Under the pieces are notes generated by a model that was not told the origin of the DNA, did not search any database, and was given only the letters and a program-made list of their open reading frames with translations. Made by a program: the position numbers and the translations under genes. Shown piece by piece: positions 1 to 9,498 of a stretch of 17,366 nt of DNA (the first letter of the stretch is position 1; each line of letters starts with the position of its first letter). Origin of the DNA: Chloromonas sp. AAM2 (taxonomy: Eukaryota > Chlorophyta > Chlorophyceae > Chlamydomonadales > Chlamydomonadaceae); contig QAXH01005652.1 in the NCBI GenBank assembly GCA_004335635.1, forward strand, positions 18,067-35,432, in the 5' to 3' direction.

Positions 1-63
<63 letters not shown>
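1..63. repeat. (CA)n microsatellite at left edge
   Basis: An uninterrupted CA dinucleotide run fills the first 63 bases. It lies inside the TMEM67 gene territory (minus strand), probably in an intron after the last visible exon. A similar CA run in the same orientation closes the window on the right. Confidence 0.97.
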
Positions 64-66
<3 letters not shown>

Positions 67-249
67 TGATCTTTTCTCAGCCCCAGTGTTTTGTCCTGAC
101 ACCATCGTACACATTCATTCAAAACTGCTCATGCCTACCACAGCGATCTTACCAAATCCCATACCACTCCACTGCTCTGACTGCATGCGGAAGGCATGCC
201 AGTGCAGCCCGTCCCCACAATCCCGCCCCACACACCCACACACCACCTT

Positions 250-366
250 CCCCACACACACCCAAACCCACACACCTGAGCCCCACACACCCACACCTAC
301 ACACCTGAGCCACAGACACCCACACATCTGAGCCCCACACACCCACACCCACACACCTGAGCCCCA
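250..366 (-). repeat. 29-bp minisatellite carrying splice-donor motifs
   Basis: About four CA-rich units, each ending in CTGAGCC on the plus strand, repeat with CTGAG at 276, 305, 328 and 357, so the spacing is 29, 23 and 29 bp. Read on the minus strand, each unit contains GGCTCAG followed by GTGTGT or ATGTGT. Three of the four units (276, 305, 357) therefore look like CAG|GTGTGT splice donors. The rightmost one is the predicted end of TMEM67 exon 4. Confidence 0.85.
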
Positions 367-1426
367 CATCAGTCGCTGTTGAGTAAGTGCTTCCCGAGTA
401 GTACAGCCAGGGCAGGGGCCCGGTGTTGGGCTTGCTGGCGGCCTGGGCGCGGCGTGAGCTGGTGGAAGAGCCCACAAAGCTGTTGACCAGGGCATCGTAC
501 AGCTGACAGGCTGCACTGTCACTGCAGGCAACAGCAAACAAACAACTAATGTTCGTCGTGCAGTGCGGACACCTTGCTCAGCAGTGTCACTGCAGGCACA
601 AAGAAACAAACAATGATGCACGCCCTGGCTAAGCAGTGGTTTGTGATTCAGCAAACGCAAATGTTCCAGCGAATGCAAATGCAGCGTTTTGTTGAAGCAA
701 AGGCACAGTATCAGAGAAACGCCTACTGTGTGATCTTTACCCCTTGTATCAACCTCTCCCATTGTATGGCCTGTGAATTTGCATTGCAATTCTCGCCCGT
801 GGCATCCTCATGCGCAACGCTCCATGCGTCATACACCCATGCCTCCCACTCCATGCGTCACACCCCATGCCACACTACCCTTACCCGTTGTACAGCTGCA
901 GTACGCACAGGTTTGCCACTGCATTGCACGCCGCCCGGTCCTGTCCCAGGAGACACGCCTTGGCCGAGGGGCCCAGCCACACAGCAAGCGGCACGGAGGG
1001 GTTCACAGTGGCAAAGGGAAACGACGCCTGCGGCACAGGGCAGGGCACACGCACGCTCTTTTGTCCCCTTGTAAGCACTCAGTTTTGCTGCGCCCTAGCA
1101 ACTGCGATGAAGGCCCCGGCCCAATGCGTCATGGCGCTCTCGGGCCTTGTTGCATGGTGCCAATGTGTGAACGGCCAGAATCAGTCCTTCAGTCCACCCC
1201 TGCGGCCCATGCCGCCGGATAAGGCAGACACCTGCCTGCCCTTCTGTCCGCACATCTTTGATAACTTGTGCTTTGTTCAAGATACTGAGAAGCCCTGGTT
1301 TCTCTTCATGACTAGAGTGGCACTCTGCGGACGTTGGATCAGATGTGTGTAGCGTGAAAGCTAGCGACATGTCAGTGCTAGATGCTGACAGGAATCGCCA
1401 TGTCAATGCATTGCCTGTGGTTCGCC

Positions 1427-1464
<38 letters not shown>

Positions 1465-2695
1465 CCTCTCCCTATTTACCCAATGCATGGCTATCGTCAC
1501 CATCGCCCAACAGGGTCAGCAACAACGATAGCCCTTGGTTGCTGATGCCGTGGTCCCTGGCGTGCCACCCGGCAATTGCAGGTGGGCTCAGCTGGAAGAA
1601 GTGATGTGTGTGCGAGTGCAAGACATGCATACGGCTTGACGGCGAAAGCAACATTGATGCTAAGCCTTCTGCGTCTGTGGACATTTAGACACACCTGAAT
1701 AGCGGAGGCGACATTGATACTGAGCCTCAGCGCAATCACCACATATTGCAGGTCCTGTTGTGGAGTGGTGGCTGCTAGACTGCCTGACACAGGCACACAC
1801 TGACCCGCTGAGTTGGCAGACCAGCCTGTGGGACACGTGATGCAACGCTGTAATCGGCTGCCGTTTGTAAACACGGTCGCCGTCACAATGCCCCCTCCTG
1901 ACTGACTGGGGGCAATGCCTGCGCAAGAGCATGAGGTGGTGCCTGTGGCAGGCTGCCATCGCTGCACGATGCTATTCCCAGCTGCATAGTTGTAGGCTAC
2001 GCCAGCGCTGGCGTCGCATGTGGTGCATGTGCGCTGGTCTGAAGATGGAAACCCCTGTAAATGAAAAAGGCATGTGGGCAAAGACAAGGGTCTACAACAC
2101 CACGTGGCACGACACAGGTCAACGTGCCAGCCTTGCTGCATGCACATGCCGCTATGTATGCTACATGCAGGACACATCATGTGCATGGGTGGCTATGGTT
2201 TCAACGTGGACGGCTACGTGTCATACCGCCCTCAGGCCGTCCCGAGGCCTGAGATTTGCCATGCAGGGTGTGCAGATGTCCGCTGCTGGGTGGGCATGGA
2301 TCAAGCTAAATATGCTTCGTAAGCCACGTGTGCATACATTGGACATATGGCAGATGGACATGTGCCTTTCAGCGGACATGCCATGGCAACTTGGCCCCAA
2401 CATGCGGAGGGTGTGTATGTGGTAACCATGCTAGACGCGAGGCCAGCAAGCACACGTGGCCCTAGTATTGCTCATGCTTATCAGTATGGATAGTGCATGC
2501 TGCTCGCACCTGTGCACATGCGCTGCATGCCATGCTGGAGACATCGAAGTACTGGGAAGGAAGGCAGGACGTAGTGAGAGTGACGGGCAGGGCTGCATTG
2601 AAGTCTGCTGGTGGAGGAGGAGATTGCGCTGCCGCCAAGTGCAGCAGTGCGCCAAGGATCAGGGCTGCTGTAAGTGCCTTGGTGCCCATGGTCAT
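357..2695 (-). CDS. TMEM67: TMEM67/meckelin (MKS3), 5' half, partial
   Basis: Meckelin is a ciliary transition-zone membrane protein with an extracellular Cys-rich region, a Frizzled-like layout and C-terminal membrane helices. The exon model is 2695-2510, 2054-1695, 1027-885 and 521-357, all with GT/AG borders and matching phases (0, 0, 2). Exon 1 starts with a signal peptide (MTMGTKALTAALILGALLHL, then AAAQ) followed by YFDVSSMACSACA. Exon 2 supplies the Cys-rich repeats (CTTCDA, CSCAGI, CITCPTGW, GQCVPV). Exon 3 has the family-typical ANLCVLQLYNG, and the split codon joins it in frame to exon 4 (DSAACQLYDAL ... LPWLYYSGS), matching the meckelin order Cys-x-x-Leu-x-Asn-x-Cys-Val then LPWL(F/Y)Y. 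The middle and the membrane half are beyond the left edge. The exon 2 end is the least certain border: CAG|GTGTGT at 1695 is used, but an earlier donor is possible. Family assignment is by remembered motif order, not alignment. No protein domain conflicts with it. Confidence 0.83.
1426..1464. repeat. (CAA)13 microsatellite
   Basis: Thirteen CAA units lie in the predicted TMEM67 intron 2 (1028-1694). They would read as polyglutamine on the plus strand, but that frame has no other support. Confidence 0.95.
1640..1727 (-). repeat. Imperfect 61-bp duplication at TMEM67 exon 2 end
   Basis: ACATTGATGCTAAGCCT (about 1650) and ACATTGATACTGAGCCT (about 1711), each with similar flanks, lie about 61 bp apart. 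On the minus strand they read as LSINVAFAVK and LSINVASAIQ. The copy nearer the exon carries the CAG|GTGTGT donor used in the model; the other has CAAG|CCG and lacks a GT. Confidence 0.6.
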
Positions 2696-3164
2696 GAGCC
2701 CACCACCAGGTGTCTGTCTGCCCAGATTTCGAATTTCAGAGCTGTTAGCATCGCCGCGCCAGTGTGACCACAGCCGTAAGAACTCTGCACGAGCTTGCGT
2801 CTATTATCCTCGGTCTCTCAGTCGCACTGACAGGTTTTGGATGTAGGTCAGTAGTTGAGGCAATAGCTTTGGCAGATTGTCTGCTCCGTTGAATGGTCAG
2901 CGGGAGATTCCGGCAAGTCGTCTTCTTAGGCGCACACTAATGCGGTCTCAGCAGGTTTGCGTCAAGGTTATCTGTCGAGTCAGAAGCCCGTGTGCCAAAA
3001 TGGCGGGGAGCTGGAGAATGCGGAGCCGATAACAGTTTTGCAAGAGCTATCAGCCTGCATGTCACGCAATATTCGTGGTTCCGGAGCGTGTAGAAACGGG
3101 CGCGCCATGCACCTGTTGTGATTCCTTGCCCCTGCATGCGCTTTGCATCGCAACAAGATTAAAC
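2696..3164. promoter_or_regulatory. Divergent promoter region, TMEM67 / unknown membrane gene
   Basis: This 469-bp gap separates the two head-to-head start codons (TMEM67 ATG at 2695 on minus, unknown gene ATG at 3165 on plus). It must hold both 5' UTRs and promoters. I see no clear TATA box or other convincing element. The short reading frames across it have no coding character that I can support. Confidence 0.6.
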
Positions 3165-6100
3165 ATGCAGGCCGCCAAACAGCTCAAACCTGGGCTTGGC
3201 CTCCTACTCAGTGCAGAGATTGGTCCAGAGGTGGTAGGCACTGCCACCGCAGCAGTGGTTGCGGCCTTGGCGCTGCCAGGGTTGGCCTCCGTGGTTTCAC
3301 ATGCTGAAAGGCGAGGCCAGGATGATCGCCGCCCATCACAAGAACCGCCCAGAATCAAATTGGAAACCCAGGTAAGGGTTGATTGATGTCGGGCTACCTG
3401 CCTGCAATCTGATGACCGCATCTCTCATGCAGTTGCCTTCAATCTGCCACGCAGGACACCCCCAAAGGCCTCCTGTCTATCTTCAACCCAACCACCATTG
3501 CAGTTGCGTTTGCCAAAAAGTAGGTCTGCAGTCTTGGATGGATCACCAAGCAAACTCCCATCCAATGCAACTCATCCTCACTTAACCTGTGTGTTGGCCA
3601 TTTCGTAGCATTGGATTGCATTTATTGCTCCGTTTCAACGTTTACATGATAGAACTGAACGACTACGAATACAAGCGGATGGTGGCCGAAGAACAGGTGT
3701 GCGCTTCTCGGTGCATGTGCCAGAGCATCATGCTGTCGCATGCAGCTGAAGCTTATGCTTTCGCAGTTCCATCAGGCAGCGTTGCTCGCCAGATTAGATT
3801 CAGGTGCTCTTTACCATGTTCAACGACTTAAGATACACCCTCACACGCCAGGTGCAAGCAAGGATGCTTTTCTACCCTCCATTATGATTTCCACGCTGTA
3901 GATGCAAGGCAAGGACGCGATGATGCCTTTTACATTTTATTTTATTGATTGTACGTAACATTCAATGTCCGACATCTGACATCATTCGTTTGACATCAAT
4001 TACGCAACTTTGTGACACCATGATGCCTTTTCAGCCTTGCTTTGCACATGATCACATGCAACTGTATGCGCCTTCATGCACGCAGGGCACCCTCCCACCT
4101 CAGCCCCCCCAGATGGCCAAGCTTGACAGTGCAGTGCAGCATGGCGCCTACTATGCTGTTCGGGAACTTGCAACCAACGCTGTCAAGATGACCTACGAGC
4201 ATATAGCCTACTGGCGCCTGGGCCCTGTGCGGTCACAACCGTTTCTTAGAAACGGCACAGCATGGGTGGTCCATGTGCTGCATCCAAGGCATGCAAACAG
4301 CACAACTGGCAAGAAGGTAAGTGTTGCGTCAACATCAAAGGCTGGTGCAAATTGGATGTGACTTGGCGTTTGTTGTGAATACAGCTTTGAGGCCATGGTT
4401 GTGGCGGTGGGGTCTGGTAGTTGTAAATTTGTCTTTGCGGCTAATGGTAGCATGTCTGCATGCCAAGGGCCCTTTTGGGTTTGGTTGTGGGTATGCTTTT
4501 AGGGACGCCTTTAGGGACGACTGCGTCTTGCTACTGGGCATATGCATCAGCTTGCTCTCATCCCGAACCTCACCTTCAAATGTTCCAAGATGCATCCTTG
4601 GCAACTGCTGCCCTGTTCAATGTAGTAAATTCTGCAGCCGTGACCTACCTGGTCAGTCACTGACATAGATAGTGTTGCAAGGTGCATATCAAGTCAGAGC
4701 CAACCACTCTTTCCCTGTGTTCTCACACCATGTTGAAACAGCACTCCCATACGATCCAGCCAACAATGATTTTGTGCAAGTCACTTCCCGTGTCTCTTAA
4801 TGTGGCTGTCTGCATGTCACCCACTTGCTTGCAGGTCTTCAGCTACACCATGGCCTTACTTCACGCCAACGCCCTCTTCTACTTGGCTGAGTGTACCGTT
4901 GCCGTGACCATCTACACCACCAACGTGCTCCGGGACAAAGCGCGCAAGCCCCGCACAAAGGCGCAGCTGGTGGCCAAGAGCATCATGTATCAAGTGTTCA
5001 GGTGTGTGTGGGTGTGTGGGTGGGTGGGTGAGTGAGTGAGTGAATATTGTTTGGCAGTGGGATAGAGCACAGTGTACACTTGATTGCATGCGTCTCGACC
5101 CGTCTCAGGGGCAGGCAAGCAAAGTGTTCAGGTATGGCTTGAAGCCTACACCGAGCTCCAGGAAGCAAGCAAACAAACACTCGTGCCTGACAACCGACCT
5201 GGGCTGCTGCTTCTAATCCTAAACTGCCCCAACAGGCATTCCGGCGTAAGCGCCTTGTTATCGTGGTACAACTTCCTTTGATGCGTTGTACAGCGTCTAC
5301 ACCACAGTCTGGAAGTATCATATCTTAACAGTGCACAGCAAACAAAAAATGGGGTCCCAGGCCATCTGTAGCAGGCTCTTGCACAGAGCCATCATCATGA
5401 TGAGAAAGCTAGTCAGGCTACGCAAAAGTGATATTGTGTTCATGCCAGGAGCCGTTCACGGCATGATCTCCTTGAGCACAAATATCTAGATCTCAGAATA
5501 AACTGATTAGTCTGAAACCTTTGTAAAGGTTGTCCTCGCCCAGTAACACCGGCTGTCACAGCTCTAACACCGGCACATGCAGAACGTACGACCCGGCTCA
5601 ACCCTTTCTCGACAATTGTGCAATCCATACCACCCTGACTGGCACTCCTTCCTTAGCCCGACACGTTGTAACTGTTTGTTGGTGCGATTTTTATCCTGAA
5701 GAGTGGTCCAGTTACTTGCATCTTGCAGGTGCAGCGTGCTCTTGGTAGCCACATCAGCGGTGGCTGCTCTGGGCACACTGGCCAAGCCGGGCTTTGGCAC
5801 ACGGGTAAGATACCTGCGTCTGACATTGCAGCTCTGAGCTACCTGTGGGGATGTTGATAGTGTTGATGTACACTGAAGCCGTCACAGGGGTGAGCGCTGC
5901 CCTGCCCTGCCCTGAGCAGGAAAACAAAGGGAGCCACCACATAGAAAGGGTGCAGGCCAGGGCAATCACGCCTCAGACAAAGTTGACAAGCGGCAAGGCT
6001 AAACCTATGGTCAGAGAAGCGAACAGGCAGCAGTCTGACAAGCACACCATTTCCATGCAGAATTGTTTTGATGCTTGGCAAACCATGCATGTTACCTTGG

Positions 6101-6408
6101 CTGAGCATGGATCAGTTGTGTAGTTCTGCACCTCATGCTGCATGCATTTCTTGGGCCAATCAACTGCATTGGCGCAGACCAGGCATCTTGTATGCCATAA
6201 ACTTGAATGGTTCTTGGAAGCTTGCTTCGAGTATTTGTCATTTGTTGGTAGACAGTCCGTATGTTGCATGTGATAGTGGGTCAGGTCTGATACGCATTTC
6301 GTCGACATGTGCCTTGTCTCTCGTGCTGCGATGCAGGCGGGGCTTCTGCTCACTGATCAGGCTGTCAACGTTGGATTGCATCCTGTGGCTCGCTCCCTCG
6401 CGTTGTAG
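3165..6408 (+). CDS. Uncharacterised multi-pass membrane protein
   Basis: I do not recognise this family. Nine exons chain in phase: 3165-3371, 3455-3519, 3609-3696, 3804-3851, 4086-4316, 4451-4651, 4835-5001, 5729-5804 and a tentative last exon 6337-6408 ending in TAG, giving about 384 residues. Split codons agree at AA|C (3519/3609) and AG|G (5001/5729), which strongly supports a real gene. Hydrophobic stretches lie at about residues 23-46 (Ala/Val-rich), 220-245 (GLVVGMLLGTPLGT, Gly-spaced), 283-312 and 338-354 (SVLLVATSAVAALGTLA). A basic loop (RDKARKPRTKAQ) precedes the last one, and exon 8 ends KPGFGTR. The Gly-spaced helices and KPGxGT ending loosely recall Tim17/Tim22-like membrane proteins, but that is only an impression. 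Start chosen: the first ATG of the exon 1 frame, MQAAKQLKPG. The terminal exon and the exon 5 tail/exon 6 head are the weakest parts. TGTAA at 6509 fits a gene end here. Confidence 0.68.
5002..5044 (+). repeat. GT/GGGT/GAGT microsatellite at a splice donor
   Basis: A run of GTGTGTGG, then GGGT units, then GAGT units begins exactly at the donor of exon 7 of the unknown membrane gene (TTCAG|GTGTGT). The donor lies within the repeat. Confidence 0.85.
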
Positions 6409-7133
6409 CAAAGGCCCGCTCACAACATAGACAGGGTTGAAATGTTAAGCAGTTGATCTGGCACACGTGCAGGCAGTGGCTCAATGAGGTCTCTGGACAT
6501 CTAGACTTTGTAAGACAACAGTGGTTGGTGTCACAGTGCTTGTTGAGTTAATCAACAAGGAAGCAAGTTGCACTTCCGACAGTGTGAGGCAACCATGAGA
6601 TGACGCACGAGAGCAAGCTGCTGATCGACATTCGGGGCTTGCCACGTGAAGCCAATGCAGCGGGAGTGAAAGACGGACAAGCTCTTGAACGGTATGTTCA
6701 GCTCGTTGGAGTGCTCACTCCTGAAACGTTGACACAAACACATGCCGGCATGCAGCAAAACGCCAAACGCGGCATGTTGTATGCCATGCAAGGTCGAATC
6801 ACTCAAGCTGGGGACGACAAGACAAAAGGAGCAGGTGGTCTCAAGGGTCCAAAAGAGGTGCACAACTGACCATGTCATGGAGGGGCAGTTGGGTGCATCA
6901 TGGATCACGAGCAAGGAAGTCAAGCGAGCAGCCCGGCACTGTTGGCACCAAGGCCAGCGCTATCATGGTCGCTTTTCTCCGCTTCCAACAAAGGCCAGCG
7001 TTCAAAAGTCCTCTCACTTTCCGGAATAACCGACGTCACACATCTCCTCCGGAGGCTTCAAGGGATCGGGCCCTTCCTGCGAAATCGCACTCTCCTCGCT
7101 CACCGTAGCTCAGTCTCCGCCACGCTTAGCACC
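6409..7133 (+). other. Intergenic region and LHCB5 upstream region
   Basis: This 725-bp stretch holds the likely 3' UTR of the unknown membrane gene and the promoter and 5' UTR of LHCB5. The last 55 bases before the LHCB5 ATG are pyrimidine-rich (CTCTCCTCGCTCACC...), typical of a leader. An 89-codon plus-strand frame (6600-6869, MTHESKLLID...) is hydrophilic, has no neighbouring exons that fit, and matches nothing I know; I leave it uncalled. No TATA box is obvious. Confidence 0.5.
6509..6513 (+). terminator. TGTAA poly(A) signal, unknown membrane gene
   Basis: TGTAA lies 101 bases after the predicted stop at 6408. It is the usual green-algal poly(A) signal; the distance to the stop is reasonable, but a pentamer can occur by chance. 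Confidence 0.45.
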
Positions 7134-8810
7134 ATGAAGATTCAGGCCCTGTTCAACCTCGGTGGCAAGACCACTGCGCCAAAGGCTGCCAAGAAGGCCA
7201 GCAAGGCCGCAGTCAGCAAGGCTGGCACCAAGCGCAGCAGGGGCTGGTTCGGAGGCGAGGGAGGGTGAGATCTGGGTGCTGCAGGGGCCTCAATTTAAGG
7301 GGTCAGGAAGTCTGTGCACGCGTGGAGCTTTTGATACCTCATGCCAATGGCTGAGATTGCCTTTTCCATGCGCCCGCAGGTCTTCAACCCCTTTGGACAA
7401 GTGGTATGGTGAGTAGGTTGGGGCACATCGGAACAGGGATCGCAGATTGGCCGTGGATTGCAACAAAAAGTGCATTGGGCAACAACTCAGTTCTTTTACT
7501 CTCTCCTGATCTTCTCGCGCAGGCCCTGACCGCGCCCTGTTCCTGCCCAGCGGTCTGTTGGACCCCAGCGACGTGCCTTCATACCTGAACGGCGAGCTGG
7601 CTGGCGAGTGAGTGCAGCAAACCCGTCAACAGCACTCTAGAGCGCTCAGTCCAGCTGTCCAGCTTCCAGGCTGCGGCGAGTGCACATTGCAATGCAACCG
7701 CTACCGACAGCCAGCTGCGTGGACTGCGATGGTAGTTCGATGGACCGAATGACTCTGCATGCATGTGCCTGCAGCTACGGCTATGACCCACTTGGCCTGG
7801 GCAAGGACCCCGAGCAGGTGGCCAAGTACCGTGCCAACGAGCTGCTGCATGCCCGCTGGGCCATGCTTGCTGCCGCTGGCATCATCATCCCCGAGGGCCT
7901 GCAGGCCAACGGTGCTGACATCAAGGGCGGGACCTGGTTTGAGACTGGTGCTGAGATGCTCAACGGTGGCACCCTCAACTACTTCGCTGTGCCATGGACA
8001 GTTGTGAGCAACCCCCTGCCACTGTTCATCGTGGCCGCCATCGAGGTGGTGCTGATGGGCGCTGTGGAGAAGTTCCGCAGCGACGGTACTGGCCCAGCTG
8101 GCTACTCCCCAGGTACTTCACATGGCATGTGTCAGTGCAAACTGAGTCAGAGTCGGCAGTGCACACTGTAAGGATGACATAGCTTGTAGACGCACGTGAA
8201 CAGAACTATTGTGATTCATTGGCCGCAGGTATCGGCAAGTTCGACTCCAACATCTTTGACAACCTTGACAACCTGTACCCTGGTGGTCCATTCGACCCCC
8301 TCAACCTGGCTGACGACCCAGAGGTCTTCCAGGAGCTGAAGGTCAAGGAGATCAAGAACGGCCGCCTCGCCATGGTGTCCGTCCTGGTGCGTGGCTGGGC
8401 AGCAACTGTGATTCGAACTTGAGATTTGTGTATAAGCGGCAGTTGCTGCACACAGTATTTGTGGAATAGTCGAAGCAGGATATATTGATGTGTTTTGTGG
8501 ATGCAGGGCTTCGCCGTCCAGTCCTACGTGACTGGTGAGGGGCCATACGCCAACTGGAGCAAGCACGTTGCTGACCCCTTCGGGTAAGAAGAGGCTCAAT
8601 GCTGCCCGCTTGTCTACTGACATGCTTGTATGTGCACTTGAATTGCGTGACAGGCTGTGAGTGTGTACGCGCACGTGGATCACCCTGAGCTGAACAGGTG
8701 CAACTGACCAGATCTGAGTGTCAGTGGCTCACGGTTTGTTGTTTTCTTGTGTGCACAGGTACAACCTGCTGACTGTGCTGGGCGCTGAGGAGCGCATCCC
8801 CACACTCTAA
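7134..8810 (+). CDS. LHCB5: Chlorophyll a/b-binding protein CP26 (LHCB5)
   Basis: CP26 is a minor monomeric antenna of photosystem II that binds chlorophyll a/b and xanthophylls in the thylakoid membrane. Exons 7134-7264, 7380-7408, 7523-7607, 7775-8112, 8229-8386, 8507-8583 and 8759-8810 total 870 nt, that is 289 residues plus TAA, and every split codon joins correctly. The Lys/Ala-rich N-terminus (residues 1 to about 37) is a chloroplast transit peptide. Then come [16 protein letters not shown] (CP26-like), YGYDPLGL, helix B with E104-x2-H107-x-R109, helix C around 163-183 with E172, and helix A with E235-x2-N238-x-R240, followed by [19 protein letters not shown] and the PTL end. These conserved residues are the chlorophyll ligands and helix-pairing ions of the family. 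The FLP-GLLD and LNYF segments and the C-terminal ERIPTL favour CP26 over CP29 or major LHCII. Exon 2 is only 29 nt. The neighbours are functionally unrelated. The start is the first in-frame ATG, in ACC-ATG context. Confidence 0.97.
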
Positions 8811-9040
8811 ATCAGCCTGTGTCTCATTCCAATGCTAGCGCTATCTGTTGTCTCTTGTGGACAGTTTTGAGTGGTAAAGTGCAGGGATTTTGACTTGTGC
8901 GACCAGGCTAGTCTCCGTGTTATTGCAGAGTGCGTGCACGTGTCACTAACTGGCTCACTGCATACCCCTGGTGGGAGGGCTTGATTTTTGTTTGTTGAAG
9001 CAAGCGCCTTGACTTCTCTCTTGGACCGTGCAACTGCACG

Positions 9041-9045
9041 TGTAA
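9041..9045 (+). terminator. TGTAA poly(A) signal, LHCB5
   Basis: TGTAA occurs 231 bases after the LHCB5 stop, in an otherwise gene-free 3' stretch. A second TGTAA on this strand (9104-9108) lies at the very start of the downstream direct repeat. Confidence 0.5.
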
Positions 9046-9092
9046 AGATGGCTTTCTCTTCTTGTGACCTGTCCAGTTCCCGTGCAACTGCG

Positions 9093-9498
9093 CTGGGGTG
9101 GCATGTAAGCATGCCTGGGGCTAGCCGAATTGCACATCCACACCTTTCATGGGGAAAGGCGGCCTTAATGGAAATGACCGTATCAAGCATAAGACCAGGA
9201 CTTTTGTGACCGGTTCACGCACTTTTGAACGATCCTTTCTATTCACAGCGTGTCAGGTGCCTCTATGTTCACCTGTTACATTTGCGGAAAGGCGATAGCA
9301 GCAGAGCCTGCAGCGCCAGTAGCTCAGCAGTTGGCGCTCACTCCTGCTCAAGTGGTAAGTGAGTTAAAGAGTTTGACTGGTGGTATAGAATGACGGTAGA
9401 ATTATTGGTGTTGGATTAACGCATGGTAACAAGTTAACTGAAGAAGGAATGGGTGTGGCCGGTGTTGAAAACAGGGTTATACTTCTTGTACAGAGCCC
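9093..9498. repeat. Direct repeat copy 1 (406 bp)
   Basis: The segment from CTGGGGTGGCATG to TACAGAGCCC recurs in the same orientation at 13387-14076, where 284 extra bases split it. By eye there are about 9 mismatches over the first 247 bases and about 7 over the last 158, so about 95-96% identity. It contains the last 21 codons and the stop of the minus-strand ORF at 9434-9553 plus sequence 3' of it. It has no clear terminal inverted repeats or target-site duplication, so it looks more like a segmental duplication than a DNA transposon. Confidence 0.92.
9276..9280 (-). terminator. Minus-strand TGTAA poly(A) signal
   Basis: TGTAA on the minus strand lies about 154 bases beyond the stop of the 39-codon ORF. 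It is preserved in repeat copy 2. This is what one expects if the repeat is the 3' UTR of a minus-strand gene. Confidence 0.4.

Noticed and set aside
250..366. CRISPR-like array
   Set aside because: Units are directly adjacent, low-complexity and vary in length, with no unique spacers; it is a minisatellite in a eukaryotic intron.
115..789. Long minus-strand frame overlapping TMEM67 exon 4
   Set aside because: Shadow frame whose Trp/Cys/Val-rich part comes from the CA-rich minisatellite; the exon 4 frame is the one that matches meckelin motifs.
1345..1545. Plus-strand frame with a polyglutamine run
   Set aside because: It is made by the (CAA)13 repeat inside the TMEM67 intron; no other coding support and no fitting exons.
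1472..1605. Possible extra TMEM67 exon (LSPPAIAGW..., acceptor near 1592, donor near 1478)
   Set aside because: It would end in phase 1, while the next well-supported exon starts in phase 0, and it is not needed: exon 2 joins exon 3 in phase.
6600..6869. 89-codon plus-strand ORF upstream of LHCB5
   Set aside because: No recognisable family, no phase-compatible neighbours, hydrophilic and of ordinary composition; too short to call by length alone.
9088..9190. Minus-strand peptide shared by both repeat copies (TVISIKAAFP...)
   Set aside because: Conservation follows from the 95-96% nucleotide identity of the repeat; amino-acid changes are as frequent as expected without selection.
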